DNA of 49,644 bases. Source: Streptomyces calvus (GTDB taxonomy: Bacteria; Actinomycetota; Actinomycetes; Streptomycetales; Streptomycetaceae). Both the position numbers and the translations under genes were made by a program. The notes beneath the pieces are model-generated. The model was not told the origin of the DNA. It worked only from the letters and a program-made list of their open reading frames with translations, and searched no databases. Shown in pieces: positions 8,195 to 15,749 of this stretch (its first letter is position 1; each line of letters starts with the position of its first letter). The stretch covers positions 1 to 49,644 of the forward strand of contig NZ_VCNP01000053.1 in NCBI RefSeq assembly GCF_006782915.1, given 5' to 3'.

Positions 8195-8920
8195 ATGGCC
8201 ACGCTCGAACTGCTCCCCGCCGTCGACGTCCGCGACGGCCAGGCCGTCCGCCTCGTGCACGGCGAGTCCGGTACGGAAACCTCGTACGGCTCCCCCCTGG
8301 AGGCCGCCCTCGCCTGGCAGCGCTCCGGCGCCGAGTGGCTGCACCTGGTCGACCTGGACGCCGCGTTCGGCACCGGGGACAACCGTGAGCTGATCGCCGA
8401 GGTCGCCGGCGCGATGGACATCAAGGTGGAACTGTCCGGCGGCATCCGCGACGACGCCACCCTCGCCGCCGCCCTCGCCACCGGCTGCACCCGCGTCAAC
8501 CTCGGCACCGCCGCCCTGGAAACCCCCGAGTGGGTCGCCCGGATCATCGCCGAGCACGGCGACCGGATCGCCGTCGGCCTCGACGTGCGCGGCACCACCC
8601 TGCGCGGCCGCGGCTGGACCCGCGACGGCGGCGACCTCTACGAGACGCTGGACCGTCTCAACAAGGAGGGCTGCGCCCGCTACGTCGTCACCGACATCGC
8701 CAAGGACGGCACCCTCCAGGGCCCCAACCTGGAGCTGCTGAAGAACGTCTGCGCCGCCACCGACCGCCCCGTGGTCGCCTCCGGCGGCGTGTCCTCGCTG
8801 GACGACCTGCGCGCCCTCGCCGAGCTCGTGCCGCTCGGTGTCGAAGGCGCCATCGTCGGGAAGGCCCTGTACGCGAAGGCGTTCACCCTGGAAGAGGCCC
8901 TGGAGGCTGTGTCCCGATGA
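8195..8920 (+). CDS. priA: Bifunctional phosphoribosyl isomerase A (HisA/TrpF activity)
   Basis: 241 residues, TIM barrel. In actinobacteria lacking trpF this enzyme isomerises both ProFAR (histidine pathway) and phosphoribosyl anthranilate (tryptophan pathway). Visible residues: AVDVRDGQAVRLVHGE with the catalytic Asp and the substrate-binding Arg, the ELSGGIRDD and ASGGVSSLDD phosphate loops, LDVRG, and TDIAKDGTLQGPN with the second catalytic Asp. No trpF is seen near the trp genes in this window, which fits the dual role but does not prove it. It starts four bases after hisH; its stop overlaps the next start as ATGA. Confidence 0.94.
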   Translation: MATLELLPAVDVRDGQAVRLVHGESGTETSYGSPLEAALAWQRSGAEWLHLVDLDAAFGTGDNRELIAEVAGAMDIKVELSGGIRDDATLAAALATGCTRVNLGTAALETPEWVARIIAEHGDRIAVGLDVRGTTLRGRGWTRDGGDLYETLDRLNKEGCARYVVTDIAKDGTLQGPNLELLKNVCAATDRPVVASGGVSSLDDLRALAELVPLGVEGAIVGKALYAKAFTLEEALEAVSR

Positions 8921-9321
8921 CATCGGATGCCGTACGGCGCGTGCAGAGCGGAAACCCCTGGGAGGAGACCTTCGGTTTCGCGCGCGCCGTGGCGGCGGGC
9001 GACCGCGTCCTGGTGGCGGGCACCACCGCCTTCCGGGGCACCGTCCTGTACGGGGAGGGCGACCCGTACGAGCAGGCCAAGGTCGCCTTCACCATCGCCC
9101 TGGAGGCGATCGGGGAGTTCGGGCTCGGCGTCGAGTCCGTGATCCGCACCCGCGTCCACCTCGCCCACGCACGCGACGTCGACGCGGCCGGACGCGCCCA
9201 CAAGGAACTCTTCGACCCGGTGCGCCCGGTCACCACCGTCCTGGTGGTCGACGGCTTCGTCGACTCGCGCGTACTGGTCTCAGTGGAACTGGAAGCATTC
9301 AGAGGAGCCGTGAATTCATGA
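8917..9321 (+). CDS. RidA-family (YjgF/YER057c/UK114) protein in his operon
   Basis: 134 residues with the chorismate-mutase-like RidA fold: SGNPWEETFGFARAV start, LVAGTTAF, YEQAKVAFTIALEAIGEFG, RTRVHLAHARDVDAAGRAHKELF, and VLVSVELEAFRG. RidA proteins hydrolyse reactive enamine/imine intermediates made by PLP enzymes. The region where canonical RidA carries its catalytic arginine (VEVARLP in E. coli RidA) reads VVDGFVDSR, so that Arg appears absent and imine deaminase activity is doubtful; it is closer to the diverged Rid subgroups. It overlaps priA (ATGA) and hisF (ATGA), so it is made with the his enzymes. Confidence 0.85.
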   Translation: MTSDAVRRVQSGNPWEETFGFARAVAAGDRVLVAGTTAFRGTVLYGEGDPYEQAKVAFTIALEAIGEFGLGVESVIRTRVHLAHARDVDAAGRAHKELFDPVRPVTTVLVVDGFVDSRVLVSVELEAFRGAVNS

Positions 9322-10073
9322 CCCTGGCGGTCCGAGTCATCCCCTGCCTGGACGTGGACAACGGCCGGGTCGTCAAGGGCGTCAACTTCCAGAACCTGCG
9401 CGATGCGGGCGACCCCGTCGAGATGGCCAAGGTGTACGACGCCGAGGGCGCCGACGAGCTGACGTTCCTGGACATCACCGCCTCGTCCGGCAACCGCGAG
9501 ACGACGTACGACGTGGTGCGCCGCACCGCCGAGCAGGTGTTCATCCCGCTCACCGTCGGCGGCGGCGTGCGCACCGCCGAGGACGTCGACAAGCTGCTGC
9601 GGGCCGGTGCCGACAAGGTCGGCGTGAACACCGCCGCGATCGCCCGCCCGGAGCTGATCCGCGAGATCGCCGAACGCTTCGGCCGGCAGGTCCTGGTCCT
9701 CTCCGTCGACGCCCGCCGCACGGAGTCCGGTTCCTTCGAGGTCACCACGCACGGCGGCCGCCGCGGCACCGGCATCGACGCCGTCGAGTGGGCGCACCGG
9801 GCCGCCGAACTGGGCGCGGGCGAGATCCTGCTCAACTCCATGGACGCCGACGGCACCAAGGACGGCTACGACCTCGAGATGATCGGCGCCGTCCGCAAGC
9901 ACGTCACCGTCCCGGTGATCGCCTCGGGCGGCGCCGGCAAGCTGGCCGACTTCCCGCCCGCGGTCGCGGCGGGCGCCGACGCGGTCCTCGCCGCCTCCGT
10001 GTTCCACTTCGGCGACCTGCGCATCGGCCAGGTCAAGGAGACCCTGCGGGAAGCCGGCCACCCGGTGCGGTGA
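9318..10073 (+). CDS. hisF: Imidazole glycerol phosphate synthase, cyclase subunit
   Basis: 251 residues, TIM barrel that uses HisH-derived ammonia to cleave and cyclise PRFAR into imidazole glycerol phosphate and AICAR. Catalytic Asp residues are in VIPCLDVDNGRVVKG and LVLSVDARR; phosphate loops are TVGGGVRTAED and ASGGAGKLADF; the ammonia-gate end has the usual RVIPCLD start. ATG at 9318 follows AGAGGAG. It is the last gene of the his operon and ends three bases before the convergent stop of the VOC gene, with no obvious terminator hairpin between them. Confidence 0.97.
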   Translation: MTLAVRVIPCLDVDNGRVVKGVNFQNLRDAGDPVEMAKVYDAEGADELTFLDITASSGNRETTYDVVRRTAEQVFIPLTVGGGVRTAEDVDKLLRAGADKVGVNTAAIARPELIREIAERFGRQVLVLSVDARRTESGSFEVTTHGGRRGTGIDAVEWAHRAAELGAGEILLNSMDADGTKDGYDLEMIGAVRKHVTVPVIASGGAGKLADFPPAVAAGADAVLAASVFHFGDLRIGQVKETLREAGHPVR

Positions 10074-10076
10074 GGC

Positions 10077-10475
10077 TCAGCCCGTCGGCTGGGCCAGCTG
10101 GATCAGGTTGCCGACCGTGTCGTCCAGCAGGGCGGTGAGGTACGGGCCCTGCTCCCGCGGGTCCTGCACGAAGTGGACGCCCTCCCCGCGGAGCCGTTCG
10201 TACTCCGCGCGGAGGTCGTCCACCGAGAACACCATGGCGGGCAGGCCCGCCTCACGGACCGACCGGCGGTAGGGCTCGGCGATGGGCCCCCGGCCCGGCT
10301 CCAGCAGCAGCTCCAGATCCGGCTGCGCGCCCTCGCGCGCGCCCACCGTGACGAACAGCGTGCCGCCGCCCAGATCCATCCGGGTGCGGGTCTCGAAACC
10401 GAGGACATCGGTGTAGAAGGCGTGCGCCTTCGCCACGTCGTCGACGTACACGCTGGTCATCGCCACTTTGATCAC
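10077..10475 (-). CDS. VOC-family (glyoxalase/dioxygenase fold) protein
   Basis: 132 residues from GTG at 10475. Two beta-alpha-beta-beta-beta modules typical of the vicinal oxygen chelate fold are visible: VAMTSVYVDDVAKAHAFYTDVLGF and MVFSVDDLRAEYERLRGEGVHF, ending with LLDDTVGNLIQLAQP, where the D/E-x-x-GN motif holds a usual metal ligand. Family members include glyoxalase I, dioxygenases and drug-binding proteins, so the substrate cannot be named. It lies 23 bases downstream of the TIGR03085-like gene on the same strand and is probably cotranscribed. Confidence 0.88.
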   Translation of the reverse strand: MIKVAMTSVYVDDVAKAHAFYTDVLGFETRTRMDLGGGTLFVTVGAREGAQPDLELLLEPGRGPIAEPYRRSVREAGLPAMVFSVDDLRAEYERLRGEGVHFVQDPREQGPYLTALLDDTVGNLIQLAQPTG

Positions 10476-10498
10476 GAGCTGCGCCTTTCGGGTGCGGA

Positions 10499-11134
10499 TC
10501 AGATGCCCAGCTGCCCGGACTCGCGCAGCTTCGCGATCGCGTTCTCGTCGCCGTCCAGCTCGACCTTCGCCGCGCTCTGCCGGCCGTAGGCGAACAGCAC
10601 CAGCTCGGACGGCTCACCGGTCACCGTGACCACCGGGGTGCCGCGGTGTGCCACCGCCGTCTGCCCGTCCGGGCGGCGCAGCACCAGGCCCGTCGGGGCG
10701 CCGCGGCCCATCAGCCGCGCGGACCGCTCCAGCCGCGACCACAGGGCGTCCTGGAACACCCGGTCCAGCTCACGCGGCGTCCAGTCGGGCCGGGCCCGCC
10801 GCACGTCCTCGGTGTGGACGTAGAACTCGACGATGTTCGACAGCTCGTCGACCTGCTTGAGGGCGAACGGCGAGAAACGCGGCGGACCGGACCTGATCAG
10901 CCGGATCAGCTCCTCGTACGGCTTGGCGGTGAACTCCGCCATCACCCGTTCCAGACGCGACGCGAGCTGCTTGACCAGCATTCCGCCCGCCGCGTCCGGA
11001 CGGCGCTCGCGCACCACCACGTGGGCGGCGAGGTCCCGGGCCGTCCAGCCCTCGCACAGGGTGGGGGCGTCGGGGCCGGCCGTCTCCAGGAGATCGGCCA
11101 GCAGAAGTCGTTCACGCTTGGCATGGGTCGACAT
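10499..11134 (-). CDS. TIGR03085-like maleylpyruvate isomerase/DinB-fold metal-binding protein
   Basis: 211 residues from ATG at 11134 (MSTHAKRERLLLADLLE). The N-terminal half matches the mycothiol-dependent maleylpyruvate isomerase/DinB fold: TLCEGWTARDLAAHVVVRERRPD, with the metal-ligand His in DLAAHV. The middle has NIVEFYVHTEDVRRARPDW, another conserved His, and the C-terminal part VLRRPDGQTAVAHRGTPVVTVTGEPSELVLFAYGR resembles the MDMPI C-terminal domain. Such proteins often use mycothiol as cofactor in actinobacteria. Substrate unknown. It is divergent from hisI across a 136-base gap. Confidence 0.82.
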   Translation of the reverse strand: MSTHAKRERLLLADLLETAGPDAPTLCEGWTARDLAAHVVVRERRPDAAGGMLVKQLASRLERVMAEFTAKPYEELIRLIRSGPPRFSPFALKQVDELSNIVEFYVHTEDVRRARPDWTPRELDRVFQDALWSRLERSARLMGRGAPTGLVLRRPDGQTAVAHRGTPVVTVTGEPSELVLFAYGRQSAAKVELDGDENAIAKLRESGQLGI

Positions 11135-11257
11135 GCCAGCCAGCCTACGGCCGGGCGCCGGGTCCGCCCACCCGTCGCCCGGCCGGCCCGCCCCGGCACA
11201 CCGTCCACGCCGTTCCCAATCGGTGGACGCACGCGCGGGCACCACCGCCCGGCGCGG

Positions 11258-11263
11258 CACAAT
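11258..11263 (+). promoter_or_regulatory. Putative -10 element of hisI (leaderless type)
   Basis: CACAAT lies 7 bases before the ATG at 11271, the spacing expected when transcription starts at the start codon. There is no Shine-Dalgarno sequence. The motif itself overlaps an alternative ATG at 11262, which this reading would exclude. Confidence 0.4.
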
Positions 11264-11270
11264 GGTGACC

Positions 11271-11690
11271 ATGACCAGCACGTCCCGGCCCAGCAGCCTC
11301 GACCCGCAGATCGCCGCGCGGCTCAAGCGCACCCCCGACGGCCTCCTGCCCGCCATCGCCCAGCAGTACGACACCGGAGAGGTGCTGATGCTCGGCTGGA
11401 TGGACGACGAGGCGCTGCACCGCACGCTGACCACGGGCCGCTGCACCTACTGGTCGCGCAGCCGGCGGGAGTACTGGGTCAAGGGCGACACCTCCGGCCA
11501 CTTCCAGTGGGTGAAGTCGGTCGCCCTGGACTGCGACGCCGACACGGTGCTGGTCAAGGTCGACCAGGTGGGCGCCGCCTGCCACACCGGCGACCGCACC
11601 TGCTTCGACGCCGACGTGCTGCTGAAGGACGGCTCCGCCGACGCCTCCGCCGACGGCGCCGGTTCGGGCGCGCCCGCCTCGGATCAGTAG
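11271..11690 (+). CDS. hisI: Phosphoribosyl-AMP cyclohydrolase
   Basis: 139 residues, the third step of histidine biosynthesis, opening the adenine ring of PR-AMP. Zn/Mg-binding motifs are visible: GEVLMLGWMDDEAL, GRCTYWSRSRREYWVKGDTSGH, and the metal-binding DCDADT with VGAACHTGDRTCF. It lacks the HisE pyrophosphatase domain, so hisE must lie elsewhere. The C-terminal 20 residues (Ser/Ala/Asp/Gly-rich) are a disordered tail. ATG at 11271 is preferred over 11262 on promoter spacing. hisI is separated from the main his operon by two oppositely oriented genes and directly precedes trpE. Confidence 0.95.
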   Translation: MTSTSRPSSLDPQIAARLKRTPDGLLPAIAQQYDTGEVLMLGWMDDEALHRTLTTGRCTYWSRSRREYWVKGDTSGHFQWVKSVALDCDADTVLVKVDQVGAACHTGDRTCFDADVLLKDGSADASADGAGSGAPASDQ

Positions 11691-11693
11691 GGT
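11688..11693 (+). promoter_or_regulatory. Putative -10 element of trpE, overlapping the hisI stop codon
   Basis: TAGGGT starts with the TAG stop of hisI and lies 8 bases before the trpE ATG at 11702. It would give a leaderless trpE mRNA in addition to read-through from hisI. No Trp-codon leader peptide or attenuator fits in the 11-base gap. Confidence 0.4.
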
Positions 11694-11701
11694 CTGCCGC
11701 C

Positions 11702-13195
11702 ATGGACCTCGAGACGTTCCGCAAGCTCGCCACCGACCGCCGGGTCATCCCGGTCACCCGCAAGCTCCTCGCCGACGGCGACACCCCGGTCGCGCTCTAC
11801 CGCAAGCTCGCCGCCGAGCGGCCCGGCACCTTCCTGCTCGAGTCCGCGGAGAACGGGCGCTCCTGGTCCCGCTACAGCTTCGTCGGGGTCCGCAGCGCCG
11901 CCACCCTCACCGAGCGAGACGGACGCGCCCACTGGGAGGGCACACCGCCCGTCGGCGTCCCCACCGACGGCGACCCGCTCGCCGCGCTGCGCGCCACCCT
12001 CCGGACCCTGCACACCCCGCGCGACCTCGCCCACGACCTCGGCCTGCCGCCCTTCACCGGCGGCATGGTCGGCTACCTCGGCTACGACATCGTGCGCCGC
12101 CTGGAGAAGATCGGCCCCGGGGAGCGTGACGACCTGAAGCTCCCCGAGCTGACCATGCTCCTCACCAGCGACCTCGCCGTCATGGACCACTGGGAGGGCG
12201 CGGTCTGGCTGATCGCCAACGCGATCAACCACAACGACCTGGAGACCGGCGTCGACGAGGCCTACGCCGACGCCGTGGCCCGCCTGGACGCCATGCAGGC
12301 CGACCTCACCCGCGCGGTGGCCCAGCCGCCGGCCGTCCTGCCGCCCTCGGAACTGCCCGAGTACAGCGCCCTGTGGGGCGGTGCGGACTTCCAGGGGGCC
12401 GTGGCGGACATCAAGGAACGCATCCGCGCCGGCGAGGCCTTCCAGGTCGTGCCGTCCCAGCGGTTCGAGACCCCGTGCGCGGCGAGCGCGCTGGACGTCT
12501 ACCGGGTGCTGCGGGCCACCAACCCGTCGCCGTACATGTACCTGTTCCGCTTCGACGGCTTCGACGTGGTCGGCTCCTCGCCCGAGGCGCTGGTGAAGGT
12601 CGAGGACGGCCGGGCCATGGTGCACCCCATCGCCGGCACCCGGCACCGCGGCGCCACCCCGCAGGAGGACCAGGCCCTCGCCGACGAACTGCTCGCCGAC
12701 CCCAAGGAGCGCGCCGAGCACCTGATGCTCGTCGACCTCGGGCGCAACGACCTCGGCCGGGTCTGCGAACCGGGCTCCGTCGAGGTCGTCGACTTCATGT
12801 CCATCGAGCGGTACTCGCACGTCATGCACATCGTCTCCACGGTCACCGGGCAGGTCGCCGCCGGCCGCACCGCGTTCGACGTGCTCACCGCCTGCTTCCC
12901 GGCCGGCACGCTCTCCGGCGCGCCCAAGCCCCGCGCGATGCAGATCATCGACGAACTGGAACCGTCCCGGCGCGGTCTGTACGGCGGCTGCGTCGGCTAC
13001 CTCGACTTCGCCGGTGACTCCGACACCGCGATCGCCATCCGCACGGCCCTGCTGCGCGACGGCACCGCCTACGTGCAGGCCGGCGCGGGCGTCGTCGCCG
13101 ACTCCGACCCGGTCGCCGAGGACACCGAGTGCCGCAACAAGGCGGCGGCGGTGCTGCGCGCCGTGCACACCGCCAACCGGCTCGGAACGGCCTGA
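11702..13195 (+). CDS. trpE: Anthranilate synthase component I
   Basis: 497 residues; converts chorismate plus ammonia to anthranilate. The N-terminal domain has TFLLESAENGRSWSRYSFVG, where the LLES motif forms the tryptophan feedback site. The chorismate-binding domain shows AFQVVPSQRFE, NPSPYMYLFRFDG, PIAGTRHRGATPQED, LVDLGRNDLGRV, FPAGTLSGAPK and YGGCVGYLDF. No trpG fusion is present, so the glutaminase subunit is encoded elsewhere. It starts 11 bases after hisI and is followed by a strong hairpin at 13200-13227, so it is probably the end of a transcript. Confidence 0.96.
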   Translation: MDLETFRKLATDRRVIPVTRKLLADGDTPVALYRKLAAERPGTFLLESAENGRSWSRYSFVGVRSAATLTERDGRAHWEGTPPVGVPTDGDPLAALRATLRTLHTPRDLAHDLGLPPFTGGMVGYLGYDIVRRLEKIGPGERDDLKLPELTMLLTSDLAVMDHWEGAVWLIANAINHNDLETGVDEAYADAVARLDAMQADLTRAVAQPPAVLPPSELPEYSALWGGADFQGAVADIKERIRAGEAFQVVPSQRFETPCAASALDVYRVLRATNPSPYMYLFRFDGFDVVGSSPEALVKVEDGRAMVHPIAGTRHRGATPQEDQALADELLADPKERAEHLMLVDLGRNDLGRVCEPGSVEVVDFMSIERYSHVMHIVSTVTGQVAAGRTAFDVLTACFPAGTLSGAPKPRAMQIIDELEPSRRGLYGGCVGYLDFAGDSDTAIAIRTALLRDGTAYVQAGAGVVADSDPVAEDTECRNKAAAVLRAVHTANRLGTA

Positions 13196-13199
13196 GATG

Positions 13200-13227
13200 A
13201 ACCCCGGGTGACGGTTCGCCCGGGGTT
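13200..13227 (+). terminator. Hairpin after trpE
   Basis: AACCCCGGG (13200-13208) pairs perfectly with CCCGGGGTT (13219-13227) around a 10-base loop, five bases after the trpE stop. There is no T-tract, common for GC-rich actinomycete terminators. Confidence 0.65.
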
Positions 13228-13232
13228 CAGGC

Positions 13233-13238
13233 GATAGT
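13233..13238 (+). promoter_or_regulatory. Putative -10 element for the TIGR02234 gene
   Basis: GATAGT lies 7 bases before GTG at 13246. Located just after the trpE terminator, it would give an independent leaderless transcript. Confidence 0.35.
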
Positions 13239-13245
13239 GGATGAC

Positions 13246-13878
13246 GTGACTGCCGTACCTACCCCCCGTTCCGAGGCCGCCGGCTCCGCCCGGACCGGCC
13301 GTCTCAGTCTCGCCGTCGCCCTGCTGTGCGGCGCCCTGGGCGCGGCCGTGGCCCTGCTCGCCACCCGGCAGCAGTGGTCGGAGGGCACCGCGACGGTGGC
13401 CGGCGGCGCCTTCCCCCTGACCGCCAGGGGCAGCGACGTCACCGGCGTCCCCGCCGCCCTGGCCGTCGTCGGGCTGGCCGCGCTCGTCGCCGTCTTCGCC
13501 GTCCGCCGGGCCGGCCGCCTGGCCGTCGCCGCGCTGCTCGCCCTCTCCGGCGCGGGCACCGTCGTGGCGGCGCTGCTCGGCGCGTCGGACAGCGCGGCGC
13601 TCGACGAGAAGGCCGCGGAGGCGTCCGGCGACACCTCCGCGACGGTGTCCGCGCTCAGCCACACGGCGTGGCCGTACGTGGCCGCCGCCGGCGGTGTGCT
13701 GCTGCTGGTGGCCGGGCTGCTGGCGCTGCGGTACGGGCGCCTGTGGCCGGGCATGTCCGGCCGGTACGAGCGGGGCGGCGCGCCCCGGCCGCAACGCCGG
13801 CCCGCGCCCGTCGACCCCGACCGTCCCGAGGACCTGTGGAAGGCGCTCGACCGGGGCGAGGACCCGACCGGAGCGTGA
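13246..13878 (+). CDS. Trp-biosynthesis-associated membrane protein (TIGR02234 type)
   Basis: 210 residues from GTG at 13246. Four hydrophobic segments are visible: LSLAVALLCGALGAAVALLA, PAALAVVGLAALVAVFAV, RLAVAALLALSGAGTVVAALL and WPYVAAAGGVLLLVAGLLAL. Between the first two is an external loop with RQQWSEG and the conserved LTARGSDVTG motif. The C-terminal 55 residues are hydrophilic and end DPDRPEDLWKALDRGEDPTG, typical of this actinobacterial family. It is found beside trp genes in many actinobacteria; the biochemical role is unknown. A GTG at 13237 is an alternative start. Confidence 0.88.
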   Translation: MTAVPTPRSEAAGSARTGRLSLAVALLCGALGAAVALLATRQQWSEGTATVAGGAFPLTARGSDVTGVPAALAVVGLAALVAVFAVRRAGRLAVAALLALSGAGTVVAALLGASDSAALDEKAAEASGDTSATVSALSHTAWPYVAAAGGVLLLVAGLLALRYGRLWPGMSGRYERGGAPRPQRRPAPVDPDRPEDLWKALDRGEDPTGA

Positions 13879-14032
13879 CACCGCCCGGCGCGCCCCCGGG
13901 CACCTCCCGGCGTCCCCGACCGCCCGCGGCGCGCGGACGCGTCCGGCACCCCCGGTCTCACCGGACGGGTGCGTGCGGGACAATGGCATCGAGCGTCTGC
14001 TCAGACACGTACACAGCAACGAGGAGCAAGCA

Positions 14033-14284
14033 ATGGCGGGCAGCAGCCACGGTCACACCCCGGCCGCCTGGACCGGTGTCATCATCGCCTTCATCGGTTT
14101 CTGCGTCGCGGGCGCGTTCATGGTGATGGACCAGCCCCTGGGCTTCTGGGCCGGCATGGGCATCACGCTCCTCGGTGGTGTCGTCGGCGTCATCATGCGC
14201 GCGATGGGCCTGGGCCAGCCGAAGAGCGCCCACCCCGTGCACCAGGTCACCGGCGACCGCGCGCCGGCCGGCGTCGAGGGCTGA
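14033..14284 (+). CDS. HGxxPAAW-family small membrane protein
   Basis: 83 residues from ATG at 14033, preceded by GAGGAG. The N-terminus MAGSSHGHTPAAWTGV carries the HGxxPAAW signature, followed by two membrane segments (IIAFIGFCVAGAFMVM and AGMGITLLGGVVGVIM) and a short hydrophilic tail. The family is conserved between trpE and trpC in streptomycetes; I know of no assigned function. The 154-base region upstream has GACAAT at 13979-13984 as a possible -10. A perfect hairpin follows at 14307-14342. Confidence 0.85.
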   Translation: MAGSSHGHTPAAWTGVIIAFIGFCVAGAFMVMDQPLGFWAGMGITLLGGVVGVIMRAMGLGQPKSAHPVHQVTGDRAPAGVEG

Positions 14285-14306
14285 GAACCGCGGAGCACGC
14301 ACGGAC

Positions 14307-14342
14307 AGGGGCGGTCGGCACGACGGTGCCGGGACCGCCCCT
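14307..14342 (+). terminator. Hairpin after the HGxxPAAW gene
   Basis: AGGGGCGGTC (14307-14316) pairs with GACCGCCCCT (14333-14342), and an inner GGCAC/GTGCC stem extends the helix to about 15 base pairs with a four-base loop. It lies 23 bases after the stop codon. Confidence 0.75.
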
Positions 14343-14359
14343 GACGCATGTTCTGCGGG

Positions 14360-14365
14360 CACAAT
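14360..14365 (+). promoter_or_regulatory. Putative -10 element for the DUF2752 gene
   Basis: CACAAT is 7 bases before GTG at 14373, the same hexamer and spacing as in front of hisI. The hexamer overlaps the alternative ATG at 14364. Confidence 0.4.
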
Positions 14366-14372
14366 GCACAGC

Positions 14373-14798
14373 GTGAACGCTCCCACTTCCAGCGCGCGCC
14401 GCGGTGCGGCGGCCCGGCTGGCCGTCCCCGCCGGTGTGCTCGCCGCCGTCGCCGGAGCCCTCGCCTACGTCGGGACCGTGGACCCCCACGAGCCCGGCCA
14501 CTACCCGGTCTGCCCGCTGCTGCACCTCACCGGCCTGTACTGCCCGGGCTGCGGCGGGCTGCGCAGCGCGCACGCCCTCGTGCACGGCGATCTCCCGGCC
14601 GCCCTCCAGGCCAACGCGCCCGCCGTGCTGGGCTGTGCGGGTTTCGTCGTGCTGTGGACCGTCTGGGTGGTCCACGTGGCCCGTGGCAGGCCGCTGCGGA
14701 TCGACCCGCCGCCGGTGCTCCTGTGGTCCCTCGGTGCGTTGCTGCTGGTCTTCACGGTTGTCCGGAACCTTCCGTTCGGTGGCTGGTTGCATCCTTGA
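14373..14798 (+). CDS. DUF2752 membrane protein
   Basis: 141 residues from GTG at 14373; an in-frame ATG at 14364 would add three residues. Three membrane segments are visible: RLAVPAGVLAAVAGALAYVG, VLGCAGFVVLWTVWVVHVA and VLLWSLGALLLVFTVVRNL. The family signature YCPGCGGLRSAHALVHGD, a CPxCG motif followed by Arg-Ser and His, sits after the first extracytoplasmic loop, which itself contains HYPVCPLLHLTG. Function unknown; the conserved cysteines could bind metal or form a redox pair. It stands alone between a terminator and the trpC promoter region. Confidence 0.85.
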   Translation: MNAPTSSARRGAAARLAVPAGVLAAVAGALAYVGTVDPHEPGHYPVCPLLHLTGLYCPGCGGLRSAHALVHGDLPAALQANAPAVLGCAGFVVLWTVWVVHVARGRPLRIDPPPVLLWSLGALLLVFTVVRNLPFGGWLHP

Positions 14799-14866
14799 TC
14801 AACTGGCGAACGTCCAGGTAGTGGGATCCGCGCCGACCGGATGCGAGGCCGACGCCCGGCTGCGGA

Positions 14867-14872
14867 TACCAT
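14867..14872 (+). promoter_or_regulatory. Putative -10 element of trpC
   Basis: TACCAT lies upstream of trpC and would place transcription start near 14879, giving a leader of about 40 bases before GTG at 14919. An in-frame GTG at 14877 lies at this start point. Confidence 0.3.
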
Positions 14873-14918
14873 CGCAGTGACCATCGAAAGACCGACCGTC
14901 AGGAAGGGGGCCGCTCGC

Positions 14919-15728
14919 GTGAGTGTGCTCGACGAGATCATCGACGGAGTCCGTGCCGACCTCGCGGAGCGGCAGGCACGCGTCAGCCTCGACGAGCTCA
15001 AGGAGCGTGCGGCCAAGGCCCCCGCCGCCAAGGACGGCGTGGCCGCCCTGCGCGGCGACGGCGTCAAGGTGATCTGCGAGGTCAAGCGCTCCAGCCCGTC
15101 CAAGGGCGCGCTCGCCGCGATCGCCGACCCCGCCGGACTCGCCGCCGACTACGAGGCGGGCGGCGCCGCCGTCATCTCCGTCCTCACCGAGCAGCGCCGC
15201 TTCGGCGGCTCGCTGGCCGACCTCGAGGCGGTCCGCGCGCGGGTGGACATCCCCGTGCTGCGCAAGGACTTCATCGTCACCTCGTACCAGCTCTGGGAGG
15301 CCCGGGCCTACGGTGCCGACCTCGCGCTGCTGATCGTCGCCGCCCTCGACCAGTCGGCCCTGGAGTCGCTGATCGAGCGCGCCGAGTCCATCGGCCTCAC
15401 CCCGCTCGTCGAGGTGCACGACGAGGACGAGGTCGAGCGTGCGGTGGACGCCGGCGCCAAGATCATCGGCGTCAACGCGCGCAACCTCAAGACCCTCGAG
15501 GTCGACCGCGGCACCTTCGAGCGGGTCGCCCCGGAGATCCCCGACCACCTGGTCAAGGTCGCCGAGTCCGGCGTCCGCGGCCCGCACGACCTCATCGCCT
15601 ACGCCAACGCCGGCGCCGACGCGGTCCTCGTCGGCGAGTCCCTGGTCACCGGACGCGACCCGAAGACGGCGGTCTCCGACCTGGTGGCGGCGGGCGAGCA
15701 CCCGGCCCTGAGGCACGGCCGCGGCTGA
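14919..15728 (+). CDS. trpC: Indole-3-glycerol phosphate synthase
   Basis: 269 residues, TIM barrel that closes the indole ring from CdRP. Catalytic and binding segments: VICEVKRSSPSKG with the catalytic Glu and Lys, PVLRKDFIV, LLIVAALDQ, GVNARNLKTLEVD, VAESGV and ADAVLVGESLV. The GTG at 14919 is supported by AGGAAGGGGG eight bases upstream and begins VSVLDEIIDGVRADL, the family start. An in-frame GTG at 14877 could add 14 residues if the mRNA begins there. It heads trpC-trpM-trpB-trpA. Confidence 0.96.
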   Translation: MSVLDEIIDGVRADLAERQARVSLDELKERAAKAPAAKDGVAALRGDGVKVICEVKRSSPSKGALAAIADPAGLAADYEAGGAAVISVLTEQRRFGGSLADLEAVRARVDIPVLRKDFIVTSYQLWEARAYGADLALLIVAALDQSALESLIERAESIGLTPLVEVHDEDEVERAVDAGAKIIGVNARNLKTLEVDRGTFERVAPEIPDHLVKVAESGVRGPHDLIAYANAGADAVLVGESLVTGRDPKTAVSDLVAAGEHPALRHGRG

Positions 15729-15736
15729 TCCACCGG

Positions 15737-15742
15737 TAGGCT
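15737..15742 (+). promoter_or_regulatory. Putative -10 element of the trpM-like gene
   Basis: TAGGCT sits 7 bases before ATG at 15750, in the 21-base gap after trpC. It is identical to the hexamers before pyk (47241) and the chorismate mutase gene (38549), and predicts a leaderless transcript starting inside the trp operon. Confidence 0.45.
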
Positions 15743-15749
15743 GACCCCG

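Noticed and set aside
11191..11701. Search for a Trp-codon leader peptide and attenuator before trpE
   Set aside because: hisI ends 11 bases before trpE and hisI itself has no run of Trp codons, so no attenuator can be supported.
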